Assembly: GCA_017615545.1 (NCBI GenBank)
Contig: JAFZZY010000028.1
Span: forward strand, 34,925-98,924
Reading direction: 5' to 3'
DNA: 64,000 nt
Source of the DNA: Lachnospiraceae bacterium
GTDB taxonomy: Bacteria > Bacillota > Clostridia > Lachnospirales > Lachnospiraceae
Below the pieces are notes generated by a model. The model did not search any database. It saw nothing but the letters and a program-made list of their open reading frames with translations, and was not told where the DNA came from. Position 1 is the stretch's first letter. The number at the start of each line of letters is the position of its first letter. The translations under genes and the position numbers were made by a program. Shown here in pieces: positions 20,902 through 30,239 of this stretch.

Positions 20902-22461
20902 TTATAATACTTCCAAGATACGTTTCCAGAGATATCCGATCGCGAGGAAAACACCGATCCAGACCGGAAGCTGGGGCTGGATCCATACCAGCAGGGCTAC
21001 GATCAGGATAATGGTCACAACGACCGCGGCAACGATCAAATGCCACTTTCGGTTGCTGATGTGTTTCATCTCTTTTCGAACGGCTTTCTTCCGGCAGATC
21101 GAAGCCTGAAGTTCACAGTCACGATAATCTCCGAGTTCTTCGAACAGGGCGGCCGCCTCGGCAAACTGCTCCGGTTCATACGCCCACTTCATGGCATATT
21201 CGGCCCTGTCATACGCCGCTGCCATCGACTTTTTGTGCGCCTCATCCATGCGCTTGGAGGCGTCACGGAACTTACCGAGGTTACGGAACGTCTCCTCTGC
21301 GGTCGCCAGGACCTCGGGATCCTTCGAGTTCTCCATATCGATGAGAGCTATGATATAGTCACATTCATTGGCCCGGATGGAAAACTCACGGCGACGTGAG
21401 TTGATCATCTTTCGGGTCTCTTCCGGAATGCCCTTAACATCCGTGTCTTCGTCCATCAACTCTTTATAACGGATGGACAGTTCGGACAGGATCCGTCGAT
21501 CTGCCGCCGAGGCGCTGGAAAGCTTATCACTGACCTTGCGAGCCTTATCCAGCGATCTGTCCATGCAGTTGATCATGCAGTTTTTCGAATCTTTGTAATA
21601 TTCCAGGTTCGAAAACGCATCGGCCGCGTTCAACATGCTCTCTGCATTTCCGTTCGCTTCCATGATCATGGTCGCCGAACGATAACGACACTCTTTCGCC
21701 TTCTCGAGACATTCTTTTCTGCGCTCTTCCAACGCCTGACGGACCTCTTTATCGTCGCCGGGCTTCGGGCGTACCGCCGCCAGTTTCTCATAGCGGTTCG
21801 CCAGGTTATTCAGCGCACGCGTATCCAGCAGGCCGCGTGCCAGGATGCGGTCCGCCTCTTCCATCTCGGGATCGACGATCTTCCGCTGGCCCAGGACCTC
21901 GGGAAGCAATACCGCGGACTCTTTCACGGCCGCCTGTGCAGCATCCTCCGGTGTTTCTTCCGTCTCGCGCTCGGAGCCGTCCGAGAGCATACGGGGCTCG
22001 GCAAATGCAGCATTGCCCTGCTGAAGCTGGCGTTTCTGGATCGCTGCGATAATGCGGCCTTCCTCTGACATCACTTCAAACTGCTCCTGCGTCGCCAAAT
22101 CGGTCGCGCGGATGTAGTCGTCGTCCGCCAGAATGCTACGGAACAGCGGGCGGTGGCAGGCCGGGATCTTGCGTCCGGTAGTCGGATTATCGATGTAGAT
22201 GACGCCATAGCGACACAAAACACGACCCCATAAGAAGTCTGCGTCCTCTTCGCGATCCAACAATTCATTATATATTCTTTCCGCCGCCTCAAAATCACCC
22301 TTCTGACGGTATTCATTGGCCTGGTTGATCTTTTCCATGTTGTCTATGGTTATGGTTTGCGGAACCGTCTGCGCGGTCTTACAATATGTACATTCACGTG
22401 TGCGCATTCCGTCAGACACGAACAACGGGGTGCCGCACATCTTACAATTCATTACAGCCAA
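20902..22461 (-). CDS. Zinc-ribbon, TPR-like, membrane-anchored paralogue lacking the TIR domain
   Basis: The 519-residue protein starts at a TTG (22461) with AAAGGAG 9 bases before it; an ATG three codons later is too far from the ribosome site. Residues 5-35 form a zinc ribbon (CKMC and CTYC). Residues about 45-140 match the two TIR paralogues (NQANEYRQKGDFEAAERIY, LCRYGVIYIDNP, CHRPLF). Where they have a TIR domain, this protein has an acidic linker (about 150-200) and then helical repeats ending in motifs such as LEYYKDS, LGKFRDAS and LGDYRDCE. The end has two membrane helices (WHLIVAAVVVTIILIVALLVW and IGVFLAIGYLW). Function unknown; a sensor or membrane effector partner of the TIR proteins is an inference. 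Confidence 0.8.
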   Translation of the reverse strand: MAVMNCKMCGTPLFVSDGMRTRECTYCKTAQTVPQTITIDNMEKINQANEYRQKGDFEAAERIYNELLDREEDADFLWGRVLCRYGVIYIDNPTTGRKIPACHRPLFRSILADDDYIRATDLATQEQFEVMSEEGRIIAAIQKRQLQQGNAAFAEPRMLSDGSERETEETPEDAAQAAVKESAVLLPEVLGQRKIVDPEMEEADRILARGLLDTRALNNLANRYEKLAAVRPKPGDDKEVRQALEERRKECLEKAKECRYRSATMIMEANGNAESMLNAADAFSNLEYYKDSKNCMINCMDRSLDKARKVSDKLSSASAADRRILSELSIRYKELMDEDTDVKGIPEETRKMINSRRREFSIRANECDYIIALIDMENSKDPEVLATAEETFRNLGKFRDASKRMDEAHKKSMAAAYDRAEYAMKWAYEPEQFAEAAALFEELGDYRDCELQASICRKKAVRKEMKHISNRKWHLIVAAVVVTIILIVALLVWIQPQLPVWIGVFLAIGYLWKRILEVL

Positions 22462-22650
22462 GGTGCTCTTCTCCTTTACATATCAAATCGTTCTTTTCTC
22501 AGTTTTCGCACTCTTTGGGTTTCGAAACTACTCTTGTCTGTTATTGTAGCACATTTTGTGAGTTTTGAAAAGAGTTCAACCGGTCACTTATCTATTAAAT
22601 TTTCAATAAATCCGGTGTCGGAACGGAGCCGCAGCGCCGGATTCTCGCGG

Positions 22651-24767
22651 CTATTTTTTCTTCCGCCGGCCAAACAACACGCCGAGCAGGCCGTCGTCCT
22701 CACGTTCGTATTCCGGCGTGGTCGCTATGGAAATAAGGGCATCCCGTACCGGATGATCATCCACTTTGTATTCCGACAGATAATGTGGCCGGATCACCGG
22801 TTTGATCCGAAGCCGGCATTTTCTGAGTTTATCCGCCGAGTCAAGATAATTGCCCAGGTAGCTGAACAGTTCCGCCGCGCTATCGAAATCCTGATCGGTA
22901 TTCGCGTTTTCATACCAGCGTACCGCCTCCGCGTAGGTCGCCTTCTTCCACTGTCCCCTGCAATCCGCCGCTCTTTCCCTCGAATCGCGATAGTCCTTCA
23001 GGATCTCAAAGGCCTGTGCTGCCTCGGAAAGGTTGACGCGGCAGCACAGGCCGCCATCTTCTGGGTCGCCTCGTTGTAGATCGCGAGAGTGGCACATTCG
23101 ATCATCCGGTAATAAGAGTCTTTATAGTCGCCGAGGACCGCAAATATCCGGGCCGCCTCGAGCAGGGAATGGCTTGAAGAACCGTTTCCGTGTTTTTTTG
23201 CATTTTCATAGACCACATTCGGGTCCGCCGATCCAACGGCCTCCAGCATGCGGGATTTGCCTAGCAGGTTCTCGATCTCACTGCGTTTTTCATAGAAAGC
23301 GCGAAACTCGAAAGGCAGGATCAGTTTATGCAGATCGGCATTCAGTTCGGCGATGCCTCTTTCGATCGCCCTCTCCTTTGTATCGTCTGCCCTTTGTTTG
23401 CTGTCCTTATATTCTTCCATATTTCGGAAGCATTTGTTCAAAGCCAGCCATTCTTCGGATCTCACCGCACCGTCAGTCACCTCGATCGCTTCGAGCTCCG
23501 ACTGCCGTTCCACGCTTTCACCATACATTTTGGAATAGAACAGATCGTTATAATGTGCGACCGTCGCCTCATCGCTGAAACGGATCATCCTCCGGAAATC
23601 ATTGTCCGCCATGACCGCTTCGTTCAGACCTTCCTTTTCAAACTGCTCCACGGTCTTAAACTTATGTTTCGCCATGACCAGATACCGGTAGGCTTGGGCG
23701 CACTCCGGCAGGATGTCCAGCGCTTTCTCGCAGTATTCGGCCGCGCTGGTGAAATCGCCGTCCTCCAGGAACATCTCGACACGCTTCAGGAGCGGGTCGA
23801 CATTGGAGTTCTCCGTGATCACGATGGTCTCCCGCGCACGTCCGCGGTCAGCGAGTTTCTCTTCCTTATGCGCCAGCTTCCGGATGCCGCGGACCAGATC
23901 CTGCAGGAATCCGAGTTTTCCCATATCCTGGGCAGGATACATGGACAATGCATCCGGAATGTCATACGGGTTCATGTCTTTATAGGCCACGATCAGCGAA
24001 CGCAGGCCCTCCTCCTGCATGATGGAGAGGTAGCGGGACCACTCGTTGCGCACCCAGACCGCCTCAAAATAAGACGGATCGGTGCCGATCACCACCATGG
24101 TCTTCGCGGAATGCAGGGCCGCGAAAATGTAGGGTTCATATTCCGTCCCGAGTTTGCCTTCCAGCGTGATGCGGGAGAAGAAGACCTTGAACCCTTCCTT
24201 CTCCAACTGGTAGTACATTTCCTGCGCCAGAACACTGTCCTGCGTGCGGTTACCCTCGGCGTCCGTCTCCTTATAACACAGGAAGATATCGAACGGCTCC
24301 TCACGCTCCGCGATCTCCAGGATCCTCTTTTGGATCTGCGCGATGTACTCCGCCTCCTGCTCATAATATGCCCGGCGCAACGGGTCCGCCTTATTCACGG
24401 CCTTCCGGTAGTCGGGATCGTCCAAAATGCTGTAATACTGCATGCGATGGCAGGTCGCGATCCACCGGTTGGTCACCGGATCGTTGACATATTCGATGCC
24501 GTATCGGCACAAAACGAGCGACCAGTACAGATCCGGATCGGCGCCGTTTCCGTCGTCCGCCGCGATCAGACGAGTGTAGGTGTCCGCCGCTTTATCAAAA
24601 TCGCCGAGCTGGCGAAAATGGTTTGCGCGGTTGATCATATTGGCCGCCTGATCGTCATCGATCAGGGGCAATGTCTGCCTGGTACTGCAATAATCGCAAG
24701 TACAGATGGATGTGCCGGGTTCGTTTTTCAGCTGACCGCCGCACATCTTACATGTATAGATCGTCAT
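22651..24767 (-). pseudogene. Zinc-ribbon, TIR and TPR-like protein, frameshifted near residue 580
   Basis: The start is the ATG at 24767 (MTIYTCKMCGG), with GGAGGG 8 bases upstream; the ATG at 24782 contains that ribosome site. The order is a zinc ribbon (CKMC and CDYC), a TPR-like region, a TIR domain (about 157-290: PFDIFLCYKETD, VFFSRITLEGKLGTEYEP, and WVRNEW with the Glu at about 242 that aligns with NADase catalytic Glu), and helical repeats with YKDS motifs. The frame then breaks: at about 23038-23042 one G (plus strand) appears to be missing. After restoring it, the protein continues as VNLSEAAQAFEILKDYRDS to the stop at 22651, giving about 705 residues that align with the neighbours without a gap. 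It could be a sequencing error or a true pseudogene; the truncated 589-residue product would still keep its TIR. Confidence 0.8.
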
Positions 24768-24800
24768 GATAATTCCCTCCATACGGACCGTGTCCGTATC

Positions 24801-26846
24801 CTATTTCTTCTTTCGGAACAGACCGAAGAATCCCTTCTTGCCTTTTCCTTCGGATCCGCCCGCTTTCTCCAAACATTTTTCGGCCAATTCCCGCGCGGCC
24901 TTGAAATCTCCCAAAGATTCAAACACCCGGGCCGCTCTCTGAAGTTCTTCCGGATCGGTAGACCATTGCAGCAGGGAAACTGCGCTTTTGTACTTCTCGT
25001 CATAGATCACGCTCTGGCATTCCTCTGCTTTTTTCCTGGAGTCTTTATAGGAGCCCAAACCGATAAACCGGTTGTATGCGACCCGCATCATGGCTCCGGA
25101 AGACGCTATCTTCATCTCTATACACGCGGCGCGGTAGCGGCACTCATTCGCGCTTTCGGCGGCAGACTGTTTGTATGCCTGAAGCTCCTCCCGTTCCTCT
25201 TCCGAAAACAGTTCGACATCTATGTTTTTCGTCGCCAATGCATCAAACTTCTCGGCGGCCTCCAGATATTTATCCGCAACGCTCCGATCGCCGTTGTATT
25301 TCAGACTTTCCTGTGCAGCTTCTGCCTCTTCCCAGATCTGTTTTGCCTCGTCTATGCTCTCCCGGACTAAACGTTTCCGGGCATCCATGAACTTTTCATC
25401 CGCATCCTTAAACCCGGGAATGGAGGCAAACTCCTGAAGCGCTTCCTTCGCGGTGGTCGTGCCTGCCGCAAAACGCAATTTATACATGGCATCATTGTAG
25501 ATCATCTGCTGATCCAGACGCTTGAGTTTTTCCTTTAATTCCGGATCGGCAAACCGGATCGCCTTTCGGTAACTATCTTCGGTGTTCACACCGTTATGGT
25601 CCATAACGTCTTCCAGTTCTTCCCATGTGTGCACCTTTTTTTCGCCCATCAGGGTGTAGACGTAGGCCTGGGCGCATTCCGGATCCAAATTGAGAACACG
25701 GTCGCAATACTGCGCGGCCCGATCCCACTCGCCGTCTTCCAGAAAGTAGGAGATGCGACGTAAAAGCGGAGCCGTCCCCGTCACGTCAGAGACCACCAGC
25801 GTTTGCCGTTTTACCGGTGATACGCCATCGGATCCATGGACCAGACGGTTGACATTGTCCAAGATGTCCTGCATGAAGCCAAGCTTCGACATATCCTGCG
25901 CCTGCAACATTGAAAGCGCATCTGGCAGATCGTAGGGATCCATGTCCTGGTAGGCAGGGATCAGTTTACGGTTGCGGTCTTCCTTCATGATCGCAAGGTA
26001 GCGGAGCCACTCGTTTCTCACCCAGGTAGATTCCAGATTCTTTTTGCTCGTCCCGACGACGATCATGACCTTCGCCGAGTGCAAGGCCGCAAAAATGTAA
26101 GGCTCATACTCCGTGCCCAGTTTTCCCTCCAGCGTGATGCGGGAGAAAAACACCTTGTAGCCTTCACGTATCAGCTCATAATACAGGTCCTGCGCCAGAA
26201 CGCTGTCTTTCGTACGCGTGCCGGCATCGTCGGACTCTTTATAACAAATGAAAACATCAAACGGATCTTCCTTCTTTGCGATCTCGAGGATGCGCGCCTG
26301 CACGTTCGAAATGTAGCGTGCTTCGGCCATCATAGCCTTCTTCTGATCCTCATCCGCATAGGTAATGGCGCGAAGGTAGTCATCGTCGTCCAAAATACTC
26401 TTGTATTGCAGGCGATGGCAGGTCGGCACTCTTTTCTTCGTCGCCGGGTCGGTCACGTATTCGATGCCATAGCGGCACAAAGCAAGCGACCAGAACAACT
26501 CCGCGTCCGCCGAATGGTCTTCCTTCTCTTCGGGCTTCTCTTCGACCTTCTCGACACTCTTTTCGTCGCTCAGGTTTTTTCGCTCGGAAAGTTTCTTCAC
26601 GTCCTTCGCGTCGGGCATTTTCCTCGTTTCTTTTTCCTGCTCGATCAGCTCTTCGTAGACTTTCTCCGCCTTATCAAACTCACCGTTCTGCCGGTAGTGG
26701 TTCGCCCGGTTGATGGCCGCCAGACGCGCTTCATCACCGATCTTCGGCAGGCTCTGCAACGTGCCGCAGTACCCACATTCACAGACCGTCATCCCCTCCA
26801 TGATATCCAACGGCGCGCCACACGCCTTACAATTAAATACACGCAT
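24801..26846 (-). CDS. Zinc-ribbon, TIR-domain and TPR-like protein
   Basis: The 681-residue protein has an N-terminal zinc ribbon (CKAC at 6-9, CGYC at 24-27). A TPR-like segment follows, interrupted by a charged Glu/Lys linker (about 70-112). The TIR domain is at about 194-320, with PFDVFICYKESD, VFFSRITLEGKLGTEYEP and WVRNEW; Glu 279 sits where the catalytic Glu of NAD-cleaving TIR domains is found (as in SARM1). The C-terminal half has helical repeats with the F-x-SLGDFKAA / GSYKDS pattern, and ends in KKGFFGLFRKKK. TIR enzymes in bacteria commonly act in anti-phage defence or NAD signalling; the link here is inference. It is first of three paralogues in the same transcript direction. Confidence 0.87.
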   Translation of the reverse strand: MRVFNCKACGAPLDIMEGMTVCECGYCGTLQSLPKIGDEARLAAINRANHYRQNGEFDKAEKVYEELIEQEKETRKMPDAKDVKKLSERKNLSDEKSVEKVEEKPEEKEDHSADAELFWSLALCRYGIEYVTDPATKKRVPTCHRLQYKSILDDDDYLRAITYADEDQKKAMMAEARYISNVQARILEIAKKEDPFDVFICYKESDDAGTRTKDSVLAQDLYYELIREGYKVFFSRITLEGKLGTEYEPYIFAALHSAKVMIVVGTSKKNLESTWVRNEWLRYLAIMKEDRNRKLIPAYQDMDPYDLPDALSMLQAQDMSKLGFMQDILDNVNRLVHGSDGVSPVKRQTLVVSDVTGTAPLLRRISYFLEDGEWDRAAQYCDRVLNLDPECAQAYVYTLMGEKKVHTWEELEDVMDHNGVNTEDSYRKAIRFADPELKEKLKRLDQQMIYNDAMYKLRFAAGTTTAKEALQEFASIPGFKDADEKFMDARKRLVRESIDEAKQIWEEAEAAQESLKYNGDRSVADKYLEAAEKFDALATKNIDVELFSEEEREELQAYKQSAAESANECRYRAACIEMKIASSGAMMRVAYNRFIGLGSYKDSRKKAEECQSVIYDEKYKSAVSLLQWSTDPEELQRAARVFESLGDFKAARELAEKCLEKAGGSEGKGKKGFFGLFRKKK

Positions 26847-26895
26847 CCTGCGTCCTCCTGTCTGATATGCTCCACGAAATATCTCTGCCGTTTAT

Positions 26896-26924
26896 TATAT
26901 CTCATTTTCCCATGCCCGTAAAGC
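26896..26924 (-). promoter_or_regulatory. Promoter of the TIR gene cluster
   Basis: TTTACG (26919-26924) and TATAAT (26896-26901) on the minus strand are 17 bases apart, 50 bases before the first TIR gene. Confidence 0.55.
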
Positions 26925-27043
26925 CAAACAACTACTGCCCCACGATACTGTATCCATTATATAACGCCCTTTTTCGGCAGACAATGCCTTCTCGGAATAC
27001 TTAAGGAAAGCGTAAGCGCTACGTAAGAAACCCCAGGCTACTG

Positions 27044-27072
27044 TTGAACTTTACCTCTGATTGCGTTATACT
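27044..27072 (+). promoter_or_regulatory. murC promoter
   Basis: TTGAAC (27044-27049) and TATACT (27067-27072) are separated by 17 bases, 55 bases before murC. Confidence 0.7.
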
Positions 27073-27126
27073 GAAAGAAGTTCGGAGGCGACCGCCTCCA
27101 CATAAGCAACAGAAAGGATCGATACC

Positions 27127-28527
27127 ATGTCATTTCAGATCAATTCGGAAAAACCCTGCCACGTTCATTTCATCGGCATCGGCGGAATGAGCATGAGCGG
27201 ACTTGCTTTTATACTCAGAGAGAAGGGCTTTCACGTAACCGGTTCGGACCGCGCGGAAAGCATTGAGACCAACTATTTGAAAAACCTGGGCTTCCAGGTG
27301 TGGATCGGTCACGACGCCTCCCACATCACCGAGGACGTCGGCCTCCTGGTCTACAACGCAGCCATCCATCCGGATAACCCGGAATTCGCGAAGGCAGCCG
27401 AGATGAACATCCCGATGCTGACCCGCGGCGAGCTGCTGGGCCAGATCATGCGAGAGTACCCCGTTTCGGTCGGCGTTGCCGGCACGCACGGCAAGACCAC
27501 GACCACCTCGATCATGTCCCACATCCTCCTGGCGGCGGACCTGGATCCGACCATCACCGTCGGAAGCGAACTCCCGAAGATCGGCGGCACCGTACGCTGC
27601 GGCAAGAGCCCCGTCTTCCTCGCGGAGGCCTGCGAATACACCAACAGTTTCCACTACCTCTACCCCCTGTATGAGATCGTTCTCAACATCGAGGCGGAGC
27701 ACATGGACTTCTTCAAGGATATGGACGACGTCCGCAACTCCTTCCGCGGTTACATGGAAAATGTTCCCTCCGAGGGCGCCGTGGTCATCGACTACGCGAT
27801 CAAAAATCTCGACGAGCTGACGGCCGGCCTTAAGTGCCGCGTCGTTACCTATAATATGAACGACAAAAACGCGGATTATCACGCGGAAAATATCGCCCTG
27901 ATCCCGGGCACACCGTACTACGAGTTCGACGTATGCAAGAAGGGCTGCGCGATGCGCCTGATGCATGTTCAGCTCTCCGTTCCGGGCATCCACAACGTGG
28001 GCAATTGCCTCTCCGCCATCGTAACGGCGCTGCTGATGGGCATCCGCCCCGAAGTCATCGTTCCTGCCATCGCGGAGTACACGGGCGCGGGCGCACGCTT
28101 CGAAAAGAAAGGCCCGTTTAACGGTGGAATGCTCTACGATGATTACGCGCACCATCCGCAGGAGATCGAGGCAACGCTGAAGGCTGCGGTGAACTTCCCG
28201 CACCGTCAGATCTGGGCGCTCTTCCAGCCCCACACCTACTCCCGCACGAAGCAGTTCTTCGACGAATTCGTGCAGGCGCTGTCCCTGGCCGACCATGTGG
28301 TACTCATGAAACTGTACCCCGCGCGCGAGACGGACACCATGGGTGTAAGCTCCGAACTTTTGTGCGAAGCCCTGCAAAAAAACGGGGTCGACGCGCACTA
28401 TTGTCCGACATTTGACGATATGAAGAATTTCCTTCTCAAACAGGATATCAACGGCGATTTGTTGATAACCATGAGCGGCAGCGGAAACATCCACGAGTTC
28501 GGTGATTACTTACTTTCCGAAAAATAA
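27127..28527 (+). CDS. murC: UDP-N-acetylmuramate--L-alanine ligase
   Basis: The 466-residue cytoplasmic ligase adds L-Ala to UDP-MurNAc in peptidoglycan precursor synthesis. It shows the N-terminal nucleotide-sugar loop HFIGIGGMSMSG (about residue 14), the ATP loop GVAGTHGKTTTT (about 116), NIEAEHMDFFKD and the C-terminal DDYAHHPQEI and QPHTYSRT motifs that define MurC. AAAGGA lies before the ATG. It begins the plus-strand block. Confidence 0.96.
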   Translation: MSFQINSEKPCHVHFIGIGGMSMSGLAFILREKGFHVTGSDRAESIETNYLKNLGFQVWIGHDASHITEDVGLLVYNAAIHPDNPEFAKAAEMNIPMLTRGELLGQIMREYPVSVGVAGTHGKTTTTSIMSHILLAADLDPTITVGSELPKIGGTVRCGKSPVFLAEACEYTNSFHYLYPLYEIVLNIEAEHMDFFKDMDDVRNSFRGYMENVPSEGAVVIDYAIKNLDELTAGLKCRVVTYNMNDKNADYHAENIALIPGTPYYEFDVCKKGCAMRLMHVQLSVPGIHNVGNCLSAIVTALLMGIRPEVIVPAIAEYTGAGARFEKKGPFNGGMLYDDYAHHPQEIEATLKAAVNFPHRQIWALFQPHTYSRTKQFFDEFVQALSLADHVVLMKLYPARETDTMGVSSELLCEALQKNGVDAHYCPTFDDMKNFLLKQDINGDLLITMSGSGNIHEFGDYLLSEK

Positions 28528-28871
28528 CACACAACCTGTGCTCTCTTTTGTCCACATTTTCCACATCCGAAGGTTCCTCCGACGGCTGCGGGAAATGTGG
28601 ATTATTTGTTGAATGGGACGAACACGGGGCGACCTTCACCAAACCGCCGAACCGCCGACGTATCCGCATGTTTTATCGGAATTGCCGAACGATTTTTCCA
28701 CTTTTTCAACACTTTCCACAGGGCAAAACGAACTCAAGGAAACCGGCCGGAAACGGCCCGAAAAGTGCCCCTTTTGCCTTAACAAAGTCTCCGATCTGTG
28801 TTAAAATTCATCGTAGAGTGTAACCGGTGAGGGGCTTCACCGGAAACATAGAATCAGGGGATTAAGATGTT
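28528..28871. promoter_or_regulatory. Intergenic region with DnaA-box-like 9-mers before the helicase-loader genes
   Basis: This 344-bp gap holds no gene. TTGTCCACA (28548-28556) directly abuts TTTTCCACA (28557-28565); TGTGGATTA (reverse of TAATCCACA) is at 28596-28604 and CTTTCCACA at 28722-28730. The first three differ by one base from the DnaA box TTATCCACA, the last by two. AGGGGAT at 28855-28861 is the ribosome site of the next gene. Binding by DnaA is inference. Confidence 0.45.
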
Positions 28872-30239
28872 ATGGCACAGATACCGGTAAACAACCGCAT
28901 GCAGCCGGATACGATCCAGCTGCCACGCACTTTTATCACAGACTACATGATGACGGCAGATGCTCTCTGCCTCAAGACCTACCTTTACCTTTTGAACGCG
29001 CTGACCGTACCGGGCGGCGCTTCGATCGGGCTGAAAGAGATGGAGCAGGCGCTCGGCACCAGCCGCACGTCGCTCTGTTATGCACTGCACTATTGGGCAG
29101 ATAACGGCCTGATCGCACTGGAGCAGAAAGGTACGCGTCTGTCTTCGATCACGCTGCTTCCCGTCGTGGAGCGCCGTGAGAAGATGCTGATCTTCGAGGA
29201 CGATGAGGACGGGCAGATGCAGATGACTCTGAAGGATGTAGAGAAACAGCCGGAGCCTGTGCAGGAGCAGCTTGAGCTCCCCGTCGACCGGAACACTCCG
29301 GCCGAAGCTCCCGCTTCAGCGGAAACGCAGAAGGCTGCAGACGAGACAACGGTCTCCGCTCCCGCACCCGAACGCAAACCCATGCGCTATGGTCTGGAAG
29401 ATGCTTCCGTTGCCTATGTTCCCATGCAGCAGTCTGACATTCTTCTGAAGCTGGAGGCAGACCCGCGGTTCAAGATCCTGATGCAGACGCTGCAGGCGCC
29501 TTCGCTGATGGATCGTGAGCTGAAGCGTCCCCAGGTGGACGTACTTTTGGAGATCTTCCGCCGCTTCGAGCAGGACGAGGAGGCCATCCTCGCCATCGCG
29601 GATTATTGCCAGAAGTATAAGTCCAAAAAGACGCTGAAGCGCGCCGAGCCCGTTCTGAAGTTCGACACCTTCAAAGAGACGGCAGATGAGGTCTATGAGA
29701 GCCTGAAGGACGACATTCCGATGCACAAAAACGATGTGCGCAAACTGGTCTCGGATTTCCTGATCCACACCTATGCGCATCGTTTTGAAACGGATCCCCT
29801 CTACTCGGAGGAGGACTCCACGTTCACGAAGATCGTCTTTTCGAAACTGGGACTGGATGCGGTGAAACCGACCATCGGCGAGATCAATTCCGTCCACAGC
29901 TGGCGCGAGACCTTTGGTTCTTCCTCGGACGAGATCCTGTTGGAAGCGTGTGACCGCACACGCAGTAAGCAGTTGCAGACCATGACCGGCGGAAACTCTC
30001 TCTCGGTCCTGCACTACTACAACACGGTCCTCGGAAACTGGAACAAAGCCGGGCTCCGCACGCTGGATGAGATCCGTGCCGCTGACGAAGCACATCGCGC
30101 CGAGCAGAAATCGGCCGCTCCGACACGGCAGACTGCCGCGCGGAAGGATTACAACGACTTCCCTCAGCACGACTACGATTACAACCAGCATGCGAATGAG
30201 GCGATCTACAAGAAGCTGAAAGAGAAGGTGAAAGCATGA
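28872..30239 (+). CDS. DnaD/DnaB-family primosome protein
   Basis: The 455-residue protein has an N-terminal winged-helix region (about 15-100: LPRTFITDYMMTADALCLKTYLYLLNAL and LGTSRTSLCYALHYWADNGLI), as in DnaD/DnaB. An acidic, Pro/Ala-rich linker follows (about 115-175). Then come two DnaD-type helical segments, one at about 190-270 (LEIFRRFEQDEEAILAIADYC) and one at about 330-410 that ends with LSVLHYYNTVLGNWNKAGL, close to the YxxxIxxxW motif of the DnaD C-domain. It very likely acts with the next gene in loading the replicative helicase. It overlaps that gene by 4 bases (ATGA). Confidence 0.88.
   Translation: MAQIPVNNRMQPDTIQLPRTFITDYMMTADALCLKTYLYLLNALTVPGGASIGLKEMEQALGTSRTSLCYALHYWADNGLIALEQKGTRLSSITLLPVVERREKMLIFEDDEDGQMQMTLKDVEKQPEPVQEQLELPVDRNTPAEAPASAETQKAADETTVSAPAPERKPMRYGLEDASVAYVPMQQSDILLKLEADPRFKILMQTLQAPSLMDRELKRPQVDVLLEIFRRFEQDEEAILAIADYCQKYKSKKTLKRAEPVLKFDTFKETADEVYESLKDDIPMHKNDVRKLVSDFLIHTYAHRFETDPLYSEEDSTFTKIVFSKLGLDAVKPTIGEINSVHSWRETFGSSSDEILLEACDRTRSKQLQTMTGGNSLSVLHYYNTVLGNWNKAGLRTLDEIRAADEAHRAEQKSAAPTRQTAARKDYNDFPQHDYDYNQHANEAIYKKLKEKVKA

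Noticed and set aside
23328..25370. 680-residue open frame opposite the TIR genes
   Set aside because: Antisense shadow; spans two real genes and their gap.
28548..28730. Chromosomal replication origin
   Set aside because: DnaA-box-like sites are few and imperfect and dnaA, dnaN and rpmH are absent; kept only as a regulatory candidate.
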